This document shows, piece after piece, positions 12,311-25,520 of a stretch of 64,000 bases of DNA (positions are counted from its first letter, which is position 1; every line of letters starts with the position of its first letter). The stretch spans positions 20,980,781 through 21,044,780 of the forward strand of contig NC_072469.1 in assembly GCF_027596085.1 (NCBI RefSeq). Reading direction: 5' to 3'. Source of the stretch: Anoplopoma fimbria (Eukaryota; Chordata; Actinopteri; Perciformes; Anoplopomatidae). The notes under the pieces were generated by a model. The model was not told the origin of the DNA, searched no databases, and worked only from the letters and a program-made list of their open reading frames with translations. Position numbers and translations under genes: made by a program.

Positions 12311-13982
12311 CTCACCTACTGTACTGAACCATGAGATTCATACACAAGAGTGAAGGCGTGCACTTTATGTGCTTCATCAGAGCGACTCCATTAAACCCCC
12401 CCCCTCTCCAGGTTCAAATGATCTATGGGCATCATGATACGCTTGTGGAAGGTGTTGTGTTCCTTACTGCCGATGTCCAGACAAGGGTGGTCTGTGCAAC
12501 CGGATCCTTTGACATCACGGAGAACATGAAAACATGAAACATAGTTATTGATCACAGCGTCCGCACTAATCAAATAGCACCCTGGTTTGTTTGAAGTTAA
12601 AAATGGTTACAGTGGGTGTTTACCGTTGCACTTCAGGACCCTCCAGCCGCACCCCTCTTCAACATACACAGACAGAAGTGTTATTTGTATTGTTAAATTT
12701 ACATTAAGTCCATTTTAATTGCATCAAGCCACTAAGCAGATCTTACAATAATGGGCCTGACAGAGAAAATTGCAATCATCTGTGAAGAGCCTGCGGCAGT
12801 GTAATGGACAAACCTGATTAATTTAATCTTGTTGCACTCCATTATGGCTGCACTTTATCATTTCAACAGATGGAGCACCAAGAAATTAAAAAATGCTCTC
12901 AAGGATATGTGGCACTTTCCATCCACTCGAACCCCTTTATCGTAAGGTGTGTGGGCTGCTGTGTTGAAATGAAGGCCTCGACTGGAACCTTTGGATGAGT
13001 GCATTTTCCAACCCAAATGAGATTAGGTGAACAGTCAATTGATGCAACAAATCATCAGAATTGTCTTGTGATGTATTGCTGAAGGCTGTTAAGGGCTGTC
13101 CATCCAATCACGTTGTTCAATGAGTTGATATTATCAGAGGAGTAGAATGACAGATGCTTTACTATATGGAGGCCATTTGCGCAAGCATGAATGTAACATT
13201 CATTCAACTGATATATATATAAACTTCTATTTTCACACAGAAAACTGTTTTTCCAGCTCTGGAGGATCATTTTCTTGAGTTATTTCCGGTTGCGTTCTCC
13301 AAAGTGATCTGTAATTGTGTGTGTGTGTAATTTGTACTATGCTGTATGCAGGCCATAGATGAAGTTGTACCAGAAATCCCTATTCTATTCCCAACGTATT
13401 TTTTTATTTTTTGCCTGACCCCTTTCTATGAAGTAATATCTGCTTGTGACCCCTCAACACAGGTTACATGTCTATGACTTTTGAGCAGTTTAAAATTTCC
13501 ACTTGCAGTTTGTTTAATTCTAATATGTCCAGAGGCCTGAAAGTGTACCGTATTTATCACAAAAAAAGCATAACCTACTTGGGAAATTATTTCACAACCC
13601 TTAGGGTCTAAACTTACCATTAAACATCTGATATATTAAGGAGTAAATACTCAATAAGAAGCATCATCATCATTCAACAATATTGATGGTTACATATGAA
13701 CCTATAGGTGGCGCTCTAGTACATATACAGCTAGAAAGGAATATCTGTAGTTTACTTTAAACAAGCACCATAATATGGTGAACCACAGCAAACATACTTT
13801 TAATATATGGGCATCCTCAAAACATTTTAAGTGGTTATGAGTAATAAATGTAAATATTTAAAGCTTTATTTTTAAATTGTTCCAAAAACAAATAGCAGCT
13901 TTGACTAAACTAACCATATCCAGTTGAGTTTAAAACATATCATCAAAGTACACGTTGTCGACAGGTACAGTCAACCTGTGAG

Positions 13983-14002
13983 TGACCTGTGACCTGTGAC
14001 CT
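13983..14002 (+). promoter_or_regulatory. Triple TGACCT direct repeat, 1-nt spacing (DR1-type nuclear-receptor site)
   Basis: Three perfect TGACCT half-sites at 13983-13988, 13990-13995 and 13997-14002 are each separated by a single G. DR1 spacing of this half-site is the classical binding arrangement for RXR, COUP-TF and HNF4 dimers. Occupancy is not shown by sequence. Confidence 0.5.
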
Positions 14003-17000
14003 GCAGACACTGAGCCTGCTGCATTGGACACCAGTGGTCAGCCAGCTCACAGACGCATGCAGATCCATGTTAAGTCACTGTAACTCTCCGACTTCCCCTT
14101 GCTTATTGAAAACAAAGATCCAGCTGTTAATGTCGGACATTGACAAGACATGTGTGCGGGTTTCCCTCCAGCACGTCTCGGACTAGTTTTCAAACAGGGG
14201 AAAAACAAAACAGAAACAGACGCAGACGGTAAACTTCATTATGGACGCAGAGACTTGTTGCATGTGGTGACAGCGGGGATTCAATAAGGTAGGAGACAAA
14301 TGATGTGAGTTCTGATGACTTTTCTGTTACTTCTCTGTTAGTCTCTCACTTGAGGAACAATTGTTTTGCCATTTCTTTGTTGTTTGCCCTGTGTGGTGAA
14401 TTGACAGCGAGGTATTTCCAGTATGGGCGTGGTCCCAGCCAGACAGTCATGCTGTGTGTTAATGTATCACTCCACATTAAAGCTTGGTAAATTAATGCTT
14501 TCAAAGGACAAACTTAACTGTAACTCGGTGTATTCATTTAAGTTAGTTCTTTTTCTTAAATATGTTTTTTTTTTCAATTGTAAGTTTGTAAAAACTTTCT
14601 TTTTCAGTTATTTTAAGTGTTTACTCTTCCTGAGGGTAATTAACCTCTGTGTATTCTGTGCATTAACAGTCTCACAAAGTAATCAAGACAAAATTGCATA
14701 ATTCAGTTGTTGTTCCATCCAACAACAAAAAAAAAGCCATTGTTTACAATGCAGTAGACCAAACCGTGCATTTGCATAGTGCAGTAGTTGGTAACATGGA
14801 TTGTCTGACATTTTCCTTCAATAGCAGAAGACTAACATGCTTTCACTGCCAGAAATAGGCTGGTGCAGGTAGTTCAAGTTGCATACAGGGCATTTATCAA
14901 AATATCATTTGCCTTAAGTTAACAGCAGTTGCACCTAGCTTTTACTCTCATTTATCCTGCCCCAGGCTGCAGTCATTTTTCTGTCTAATTATTTCCTTTT
15001 TAACTGTGCACCACACTTGACAGTGATGGATCGCAGGTTAAAAATGGACATTTTCTCCTCAGTTAGTGTATGTTGGATTGACTCAAGCATGCATGGTGTT
15101 CTTCCCTCAGACCGAAGGACCTTGGAAAGATTGTGTTCCCCTCTGCTTTTCCCATTCCAATGTGATACAGTTTGTCTTCATTTTCCTCTGACTTGGACTC
15201 ATTTTCATGATATATAGCCGAAGCACATCATCAAGACAGAAGTGTAGGTTTTGTCAAAGTTATGTAGTCGTGATTACAGTGCAGGGTGCAGACGCAGGCC
15301 TTCTACCAGCGCAAAGGTACGGAGTAAGCAACAACTGTGTAAAGATGGTGGTTCTCTGATTGGATGTTTTTCTTTGTCTCACAGAACCAAGTTTTCAAAT
15401 ATCAGTAGTCCTTCAGTGTCTAAATGTCAATTCAAGAAGCTGCCATATTTATGCACCTGATTAAATGTTATGATGAAGTTGCTGCTGATTATTGGCTCCC
15501 TTCTGACTAGAGGTCATGCATGGGTCCATAGTAGCACAAACCATGTGGTGCTGTAATCACAATGGTAGAAAAGTGGAACACAGGTGATGTTTGCTTTGTC
15601 TGTCCCTTCTCCATCCTTTAAATGTAATATTTGCTACTACTTGAGTGTCCGGTTTACTGAGTCGTGATGTTGGCAATCAGACTGCTGTTCATGATACATA
15701 AGCCAAATGTGTATTATATTTAGCAACACAGATATTCAGTTTATGATCAGCAAAAACAAAGAAAAGCGAGCGAATCCTCACGTTTGAAAGTCTGGACATC
15801 TTTATTGACACTGTGGAATATCTAGATTTATTTTTCGCTGCATTTCGTATTTTCAGTCACCGACCTGAGATGGAGCAGCTGTGACCCAATGATTCGAGTT
15901 CAGAAATTCATTCCGTTTTTTAAAAAGTGTGGTAGCACAGCAGGAGTGCTGCAATGTATCATGTCTGCAGCAATGAGCAGAACAAGTTTTATTCACACAT
16001 GTACCAGATTCCCCATACACTGTACATGTGCTTCACGTTTTCTTTAAGACTTGACTTCAGAGGAGAGTTCTTCAGTCTGTTCTCCTCACTTTTGAAGTTA
16101 CATGCTCCTCCAATTACTGGGGCCATGCAGTCTCCCCTATGGTGTCCTTGGACAGCTCTTTGAGTGCCTGAAAATGTTGCGGACCATTAATTCTGGATTG
16201 TCTTCATCTGTTTGCATAATTTTCCCTCCCGTAACCATTGTCCTCCCCCATTTTCACAGTCTGTGTGAAATGTTTTTGTTTTTTTCGCTTTTATGAACGT
16301 TTGAGTCTACAAGAGATTTCAATTGTATATATATATTTTTTCAATACCACTGACAGTTGTTAAACTTTTACATCAGCATGTTTTATAGCACACTGCCTGT
16401 CAGCCATGTACTGTACACAGCATGTGTGTTTTACAGCCTGTGTGCTGATGTTGCCTATTGAAACTCTTCACCTGCCAGCAGATAGGTTTACAGATGTATT
16501 CAACAATATTTTTTATGCTTTTATTAAACTTTCTAAAGATATGTAAAGACATAAACAAAACAGAGCAGTCAGTAAACAGAAAATCTTTTTTTGTGGAGAA
16601 AAAAAGAGAAAAAAGCGTATGTTTTCTTTAACCTTATGCATTTTCTTCGTTTTTCAGTTAGACTAATTTGCTGTCAGGCAGGAGGTTGTTTTTGCAACTC
16701 AGGCAGACTCCAGAAATTAATTTATCCAAATAACCAAGTCCTCCTGGGCCATGGAGGTTGGGACACCGAAATGGCCCTGGTAGGCAAAGCTGCCTTTTGA
16801 TGTCTGGAATGTTTTGGCTGACTTAGAGCAGGGGACTGGAGTGGAGGGATCATTTTCACTGACCCATGGGATTTTTAACCATTTTCATATACTGAGAACA
16901 AAACAAAGTGAGGAAAAATGCCTGAGCTGATTTGCATTGACTTTGCTATCAAAAACTGAGGGGGGGGGGAATGATTTAGGAGTTCTTTAATTTTTTTAGG

Positions 17001-17739
17001 ATACAAAGTGTGACCTATGATGTTGTCATGACATCATGCATGCTTAAAATGTATTTGTAAGAGTTTCCGAATTGTTGCTATAAGGCTTGGCTCTTTGGCC
17101 TAACTTAAAAAAAATCAGCAATATAATAAAATGTCCTTCATTAATTCACTGAGTGCTAATCAGGTGGTCATTTGGACTGCAGGCAAAGTAAATACAAGGC
17201 CCATCCTAATAATACAAACACTCTGATTGTACACTTTGATTGTATAAAAGACCTCATTAGTTGCACGCACTGTTGGTGTATAATTTGTTATATCCAATAT
17301 AAAAGAATTACCACAGTAGTTGCATTAATTAAATTAATTCCTATACGACCAAATGCTTTTATTAAACAAGCCTGAGGAAAGGGAAGTGAAGAAAACCAGG
17401 CGGTCTTGAGTAACGGGGCACTTGAGTTTCCAGCGTAATAAATAATTCACAGGTCCTGTGTGATGAGCTGCTGAGGACAGAAATCCCTAATGACAGCTTT
17501 TTATAACCTATGACTCAGCTGGCCATTATGCTTCTGACATCCTTACACAGACCACATTCCCTCTGCATGCTCAGTGCTCACTCTTCTCTCACTCTGCACC
17601 GCTTCGCCTACCGCACTGACAAAAAGGAGTTATATTACAAAGTACTATATACAGTCTCTTAATGAAGAAAATTGAATAGAAAACATATTAAAGCTAAATT
17701 ATTGCATGTTTAGTGTATTCTTTTGAAATTGCTTGTTAA

Positions 17740-18045
17740 GGCTGCAAAAAAACAATTCTTTTTACTATCGATTAATCTGCTACATTTTTTTTGATTAATC
17801 GTTTGGTCTATAAAATGTAAGAAATGACTAAAAATGTCCATCCCATTTTTTCAAAGTTCCAGATGATGTCTTTAAATGTCTTATTTTGTCCGTCCAAAAC
17901 TCAAAGATATTCACTTTTATATGATACAAAACAAAGAAAAGCAGGTAATCTCCACCTTTGAGAGGCATTTTTGCATTAAAAAAATATTATTCTTTTATTA
18001 TTTGTAGATCGACTAATCGATTAGTCAACTAATCTTTGCAGCTCT
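17740..18045. mobile_element. GATTAATCG-type interspersed repeat (non-autonomous, TIR-like ends)
   Basis: The left end ggctgcaaaaaaac and the right end ctttgcagctct are inverted relatives of each other. Inside are ctatcgattaatctgctac, gattaatcgtttggtctata, ccagatgatgtctttaaatg and gatcgactaatcgattagtc. These motifs in this order define a repeat common in teleost genomes. About 300 bp, no ORF. A more decayed copy is at 2430-2679. Confidence 0.7.
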
Positions 18046-18362
18046 ACAGCTCATCCATGCAGTGAAAATATTAAGTTTGTTGCTTAACAAAGCCTATTTA
18101 ACTGGTCAAAGCTGTTATAATTTTTTTTTTTTGCCGTTTCTTTGTCTTTTCTTTCTTCCTACACAATATCTTTTCACCGAATTGATTTATCATCAATCCC
18201 CATGTATTTTTTAGTAGTTTGTGGAAGTAGTTTGTCAAGTGTTTTAAAGAATGCGAAAAAATTGCAATGACTTTGTTTGTAAGCATGACAAAAGTTTGCT
18301 TTCAAAATGTGTTATAGTTGAACTGTGGTTATTAATTTCTCTCTTGTCATTTCCTGCTTTAG

Positions 18363-18425
18363 GGTCCATTCAGGAGGGATTGTGCTAACCTTAAAGCCTG
18401 TTGCTACTGCAGCGTATGCTGTGAG
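18363..18425 (+). other. Exon-like segment upstream of eya1 (63 nt, strong acceptor and donor)
   Basis: A long pyrimidine tract and tag (tcatttcctgctttag, ending at 18362) precede it, and GAG|GTAAGA follows at 18426. In the phase needed to join 43793 it is open for its full length and begins VHSGGIVLTLKPVATAAYAV, then an Arg codon completed by the next exon. Its length is divisible by three. I do not recognise the peptide. It may be an alternative eya1 exon, a lncRNA exon, or chance. Confidence 0.3.
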
Positions 18426-21400
18426 GTAAGAGACTGAATATTTGAGCTTCTCCAGTCGGCTTAAGGCCTGTGACTGATCAAGTGTTACAGTGTTTGATTG
18501 GCATAATGGCACCATACCCCCCCAGGTAAGGTCAGCCCGAGCAACATCTGGGTCTATTACGCATTATGCAACTCCCAGTATGAAAGGCAAGGCCTCATAT
18601 GGTATTGGTTGATATCATTATTGTTATCATTTCCAAACCCCAGCTCTCACTAAGAATAGGTGGTTAATTTTAGATGCAAAAAAAGATCCAATTACTCAGG
18701 CCTCTGCTTGTGGTTGTCCCCAGAGTTAGTGCAGGGAAATAAATCTGGTGGCCTTGATTAAGTACCTGACAATAGAGTTAGCACAGCACTAGTGGTTTAT
18801 AGTAATACAGCGGACATGGGCAATTAGGCCCACCAAGTAATTTACAGTACCGCTTGCAGGTGGTGACCTGGTATGAGCTTGGGACCACCTCGGTAACAAA
18901 TTAGATCCTATAGGCAAGCAGAGTAGCAGCTCTGTAGGACTTCCAAATACAGCAAGGCAATCAAAGATTATAAAAAGCTTGACGTGTATTTCAAATTTGT
19001 TATGATTTTGTTCTCGTGAAAGGAATAACATATGGCTCTGTGTTTTTCATCCGTAATTTTCTGGAGAATGAATGATCACTTTTATACGTTGTTGATCTTT
19101 TTACGTCAGCGTGGACCGTTCTTCTCTCCCTGCTACCTATTAATTATGAAATACTGTAGGTCTTGGCCATTTCATTTTTACTACTTCTTCCTGCTGAACT
19201 TGGTGTGAAAGGCTGCTGTTCTTAAAGAGGTGTATTAAAGTAAGAGTGGGGAACGTTCCCCCAGCACCCACTCTCTCCTGCATTATGTCATCAGAGTCAA
19301 AAAGGCACGGCTGAAGAGAAATAGCTTGTTTCACACGTGATAGACACCTTAACACATGAAGCAAATGGAGCAAGGCATACGGCTTCTTCTCTACACACAG
19401 CTCCGGCCTTCATACACACAAATTCATACATTCATATAGTAGGTGCATTATGATCCTTGAATGGACCTAATGTCGTATTTAACATTTTAGAGAAATTTGT
19501 CTGTTATACTTAAATTAAATTTGTCAATATTCACTCTTTTCAAATAATATTTAACACTCAAAATACTTTCAAAGAGTATTTCAATGCCATTTATTTGAAA
19601 AAACTGTAATCATTGTATTGTAATGTGTGTAACAGTGAAGAACAGTGCCCTCTTCTGCCTGCACGCCTGTCTCTGCTGTCTTGCTCCCTGATTGAAACAT
19701 TACTTCAGGTTTTGCTGTAGTTTACACTGTGTGGACAGTGGCACTCTGTGTCTGTGGCTTATCAGCCTCTTGTACAGGTCATCTACTGGACTGAGTGGCA
19801 GGACCCCTGGAATAACTCTGACCACCATCATCCCCACTGTCAGCACATAGGCCTTAGTGTGAGCTGATTTCATCAAGACCACCACAGTACGGTGGTTGCC
19901 CTGCTCCCCTTGATGGACCACTGCTGGGCCGGTTTCCTCAGGAAGCCTCTTTAGTTTAACATGAGCCTGTCCTGTACAGTCAATGCATTCTCTTCCCGTG
20001 GAGCCTCTTATTTGTGTTTCTGGTCCTACAACAAATTTAAAGTAGTTTTATCTAAATAAAAAAACAAATATAATATTGACAAATAAGTAGTGACATTTAA
20101 AAAATGAATAGTCCATTATTATTTCTATTTTTTTAAAGGGCAAGTGTTTATCATTTCGGGGGATCTCATAGCAGAAGTGGAATATATGTTTTCATTAGTG
20201 TATAACCACCATGAAACTAGTCAAGGAGCAGGTTCTCTTCACGGAGTCCGCTGTGTTGCTCAGCAATGCCTTTTAGATTTTTTTTCTTGACCTGAAGGCC
20301 ACCGTAGTTCTCAAATGCGCATGTGAAGTTGCTGGATCATGACCCCGTGGAGTAGAAAATCATGCTAACACCAGCTGATTTCAATGTTCCTAAAGTAGTG
20401 TCAGTATGGTAAGGACTCGCACTCGGCGGCTTATGTTACCGAAGTCTTGGAAAGGGAAGAATGAGTGGAGGGGTTTTCAAGTGGTTGCAATCTGCAACCA
20501 AACTTCAAGATGCCAACAATCCTACACACTGTCCCTTTAAATATTTATTGCTATTTTTACTCTTTTATTGTCAGTCAGAGTAAGCAAACTGCTACGTGGC
20601 TGTGGAGGCAGTTCCATCTATTTTTATGTGTGTCATCCATTCATGACAAACACCCTGCAAATAGGGAGAACGGCTAATTGGCATAAACTCCAATGATGTA
20701 AGCAGCACCAGACCGCAGCTGTGTGTGATCCAGCAATGCTTGCACAGCTATTTTGGAGCTCCGGTCCAAAAGAAATACTGTTGTGCTACACCTGCAATGC
20801 AACTTGGTCTTGAAGACAGACAGCATAAGCAGTAGAACATTCTGTTTTTTTCCCTTGACAGAGAAAGGAATCGTTTTGTTGAGTTCAGATATTATTTCTG
20901 TAACCCCCCCCCCCGTCTAAATTATTGTCAACATGAGAAATAATTAATGTATGAAACCTGACTTTCCTGAGATGATTGCAATTTCTATTTTGATAGATCG
21001 TGTCAGTGATCATTCACTCCTGTTTTTTTTATGTATTTTTACAGCTGCTTTGTATAAGACTAGAGAGAAAATCCTTGAATAAGCTTCTAATTATGAGTGC
21101 TATTGCCATTCACCCAATAAGGAAACGTTCTCCCGGTTATTTCTACAGATGCAAGTGTGAACTCCTTGCTGGACTACTGGAACAATATTTTGTTCATTGC
21201 TGCTACCGATGTTTAATCTCTCATTAGCCTTTAGGTGACACGAAACAGCATCAGCCTCAATCTTGTGTTTGCCAATCAGAGGCGGGTTGAGTGACAGGCA
21301 CAGAACAGCACATCCCTTATGTAAACCCTTCCTCTACCGCCACGAAATTAGAGTGGCTGTTGCTACACGCCGGCACCTCCTGCTTCTACACAAATGAGAA

Positions 21401-23829
21401 AGTAAGCACTCCGGTTCAGAAGTTCACATTTTGGATGCGTGCCGGAAACTACTTAAGGCCGGTGACGTTTTTTTCAGAGGAACAGGTGGTCAGAGTGACA
21501 TAATTCTGGCTCACTGTTAAGATCCTTAGAAATTAGGCCCTGTTGCTCTGCCAGAAGTGTTATTACTCTGTCAATATGTATAAGCACAAGTTCATCTGAC
21601 TTCTGACTAATGTAATCTGATAAAAAATGGAGAGCCAAAATGAAGATACTGACATGAATACTTCTTTTCACCTGCTCCTATACTTGATATATTAAGTAAA
21701 CTGTTCTAAAAACAAACAAATCACAAACATATGCGCCCATCTTTGACATGTCTCGAGGCTTGGCTGAGAAAGCTATTTATTCTTATACGCTGTTAACTAC
21801 TGACACGTATGCGTTCGAGTGGAATGCCATTCAGAATGCAGAAAATATATTTAGTTCTCGCCAACAGACAGCAAAAGGCACCAGTGGGTCTAGCCCCTGT
21901 GTGAGAACAGTTATTTCTGTCGCTGTATGGACTTTCAATTACAGTAATCCGCTGCTTGACTCTTTCAAGAACATCAGGGCCGATTAACTATGTAGATACA
22001 TCAAATGTGACACCTACAGTACATATCACAAATGATCATAGCTTAATCTTTGCCACAATTTTTTTTTGTGTGTTCTTTTCTCTAGAAAGTGCCAAACTAG
22101 TGTGTTAGTTTGGGATATTACAAATAAGGAATTTACGGTTGCCTTGTTTTCTGCCTTCACCCATAGCTGAGTTGTTATCTCTTATACTGTATATAGCAAG
22201 GAAATGTCTCCTTGCATTTAGTTTGAAAATACATAATTGCATGTAAGAGTTACTAAATGAGCAGTAACAGTTTGTCAGATTTTAGTCAATATGAGAAACT
22301 TTAAGCCCATTAGTAGGTAGGTGCTTATGGACGGTGGAAATACCCCACAGCTGCAGTCAGGCTGTTGCACCATGTGTGATCCTCCTGTCAGACCCGCAGA
22401 AAACACTCAGACTTCACTACCATATAGACACCGTCTCAATTGCAGCCAACCACACATGTGTCCAGCAAACATTCTGGGTCCATAATTAATCCAATATTCT
22501 GCTTTTCCTCTCAAGTATATAAATCAAAAAATATTGTTGACAGTCCATTAAATTTAGATAAGTTTACCTTGCAGTTATGTAGTGCTGCATTTTGTGAACA
22601 ATGCATTTCTTTAAGCTATTTCTACTATTATCAACATTTAGGGTCTCTAAACATCCTGCATGGTTTTATTTTTGGGAAACCCTGTGAGGTCTGTGCTTAT
22701 ATTTGGTGCGGGTTTTACCTAAAGCTGGGCAAATCTCACGGCAAAGCCATGTGATTGAAAAGGGATAAAAAGAGAACAATGGCCAGATAAGTGAATTACC
22801 TACCTGGTAGGAACACACAAGGGCTGTGTCCTGAAGCTAGGCAACTGGCAGGCCCTCTGTTTGTATTAGGAAACAGTTGAGCAGCTCCTGCAAACACTAC
22901 TTATCCTGTTTAATTGGTGCGTAATTCCTGCAAAGTTGTCATACATGTCTGTTTTTCTTGACCTATACAAACAGTAGAGGGTATTGTGAATTGTCATTGA
23001 GTGGTTAAGTGGAGGCTTCTCTAGAGGGGCAAATAATAGGTGGCAAGAATAGTGTCAACACTTGAAAACCTTAAGTTGACAAAGTTGTATTGTTTATTTC
23101 AGAGCAATCTGAATGACAGCGTCAGACTTGACATGTGAAGACATACTCTGTCTCCATCTACCAGATTGTATTGTTTAATGCCAATATTCTGTATTTCAGA
23201 CTATTTAGAATGTTTGAATTGTAAAATTGTACCTACAATTGTACTACAAGTCACCCAATTTTATTTCACTGATTAGGCATTAAGTTTATTATGATTTAGA
23301 AAATAATTGTACAAATGAAATGCAAATAGGTTAGTTAATGAAACACAGAAACAAAAGACCTGTTAAAAGCTTAAAATGAAAATGTATGCACTTAATGGTT
23401 AATGTGACTGCTATTATGTATCAGACTTTCATTCATTTAATTAACTTTATTGGATATCTGTCACTCAGACCCTAAATATCTTTCTGTTTTGCTGCCTTTA
23501 TGAATTGATCCACTGAAGTATATAGTATATCTGAGAATGCTGTTTTTCAGAAATTGTACATTGAAGTTGCTGAAATATATTGAGCACAAATGGATTCCAA
23601 GCTAAACACAAAAACATAGATGACACTGACGACATTTTTACACACTCCATATTTGTGTCTCATAGCATCTACCTCAGCTTAAGAACTCCATCTGGTTTAA
23701 AAAAAAAAAGTCATATTGCTGATCTGCTGCCATGAATGAACAATACCTTTACCATCCCTCAGCACTCAAACTTTTTAAATGTCCTGGAGGAGTTCTTGTT
23801 CGAGTCCCAAACCCACTGAGATCTCTAAT

Positions 23830-24330
23830 GAAGGCTTTACCTTCCAGGCAAGCATATTTCTCCGAATGACAGTAATTTACATATGATGTATTTAGAGAAG
23901 AAGAGGGCAGGCTAATTCTATTTAGAGATTTTCCTTTGTTTTAGGAGTCATTAGCAGCTAGCTCAAATCTAATTTTTACAATTTCATCAGGCCATCTTGG
24001 AAAGCCTCTGTGAGCTCATCAGAGAGGAGCATTTATTGCTAAGTGTTCTCTATTGCATTAGCACACAATAAAGCGGCCAGGGACTGCTACAGACGTTTAT
24101 GTGGAATCCAGTTAACACTCCGCCAATTCGTTTTTTATTGGGACACAATCAATTTTTATTCATTTTAAAGCCAGAATGCTTTCTTACATTGTGTGCCTAC
24201 CCCCAGCTTATTACGCTCTAAACTAATTACTCAGTTGTTTTCACAAAATGCTAATGTTTATGTTAAAGATTTCCTCTTTGAAATGAAGGCTCGACGTGCA
24301 TATACATAATGAGAGACTTTGTACATTCTA
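23830..24330. promoter_or_regulatory. Candidate conserved non-coding element
   Basis: AT-rich but non-repetitive sequence with many homeodomain-type cores (for example gtcattagcagctagctc, gcttattacgctctaaacta, cattagcacacaataaagc) and a CCAAT-like ccgccaattcg. There is no ORF, no simple repeat and no mobile-element signature. This texture is usual for deeply conserved developmental enhancers; inference only. Confidence 0.3.
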
Positions 24331-25199
24331 ATGCAAGTCCGTCACATGTGTTCTTCATTATCACACGCTTCCCACAATGTTTTTAAAGCATAATAATGGC
24401 ATTCATTTAATTTGTAGAAGTCTAGCAATAACAGCGAGTCTGAGTAATAACACATAATGTGGCATATTGTAGAGAGGGCTAAACATAATGCAGCTCTTGA
24501 GAGTTTGTTAAGTCAGTTAACTCAGTAGATGCATAGAATGGTAAAGTATCTATTACTGACATGTACATTTTATATATTATTGTATTGAAAATCCTAAGCC
24601 ACTATTTATTTTGGTGCTTGTGTGAATAGCCAAGAACTCGATCCCCGTGTGGTGGGGAAAAAAGCTCAAGACCTCTCGATGTGAGCTTGATGTGTGCATC
24701 TTCACTGCTGTGTGATAATTAGAGTGCTTAAGTGCTCCTGGAGACAAGACAAACCCAGATACTCTCTCTTCCTCTTCAGCCCCTCCTCTCATTCACCAAT
24801 AAGTCTTTAATGGCTCCCATTTGACTCCGATATCATTTATTGTTTGGTATCAGATGTACACCTTGTACCCCTTCACCATTTGCAGAAGCATGTTTGCCAT
24901 GAACTGGAATGTAGGCAACAGACGAGAAGTCTAACTCTTTCCCCACCAGCCCACCGCTGCTTTCCCGTCAGTCAAATGCACAGGCATCCTCTATTTGGTA
25001 TTGCATTTCAATATGCACAAACAAAGAATATTCATAGCTGCATCCTCAAATGACAGCCAGTGACATTGCTCGGCGTACAGTTAACGTGCATGTGACTTCA
25101 TGTGTGTGGGCTCTCCGTTTGTGCGTGCAGATATTTTTCTATTCCAGTTTTGGGATTTGTCCTGCAGTGGGCTCTGGAATGCTTTCAACACATTGATGA

Positions 25200-25520
25200 G
25201 ATGACAAGTTATCATTGATCTGTTCTTACTTAGTGGGATCCATTAAATAATGTATGGGCTCCTGTGCATTACCAGTGCACTCTCCTGTCCTCGACCCATT
25301 AGAGGAGGAGGGCTTGGGGCCCTAGTGGCTCCAGGCCCTCTGAGGTCCTTGGGCTTTCATTTAATTAAATTATCCTATAATGAAAACTCCCATAATGAGA
25401 TTAATTTTAATTATTTATCGTAGGGCCGATTTGAGGGAGAGGCTGCATTAATAATGCACGAAAGGGCTAAACATTTTTTCAATTCATCACCTTTTACTTT
25501 TGTTAAAGGTGCAATTTATT
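25200..25520. promoter_or_regulatory. Candidate conserved non-coding element rich in TAAT cores
   Basis: Clustered TAAT/ATTA cores occur in catttaattaaattatccta, ataatgagattaattttaat and gctgcattaataatgcac, next to a GC-rich half with ttggggccctagtggctcca. The sequence is complex, not a simple repeat, and lacks coding signals. Confidence 0.3.

Larger units (their letters stand above)
11129..17739. other. Non-coding stretch with regulatory candidates
   Basis: No supported gene. Contents include a GC-rich block at about 12110-12300, a triple TGACCT repeat at 13983-14002, short AT and GT repeats (about 13211-13222 and 13316-13328) and A/T-rich DNA. Short ORFs in the 14305-16800 area are low-complexity Cys/Phe/Leu-rich reads of AT-rich DNA. 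Confidence 0.55.
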
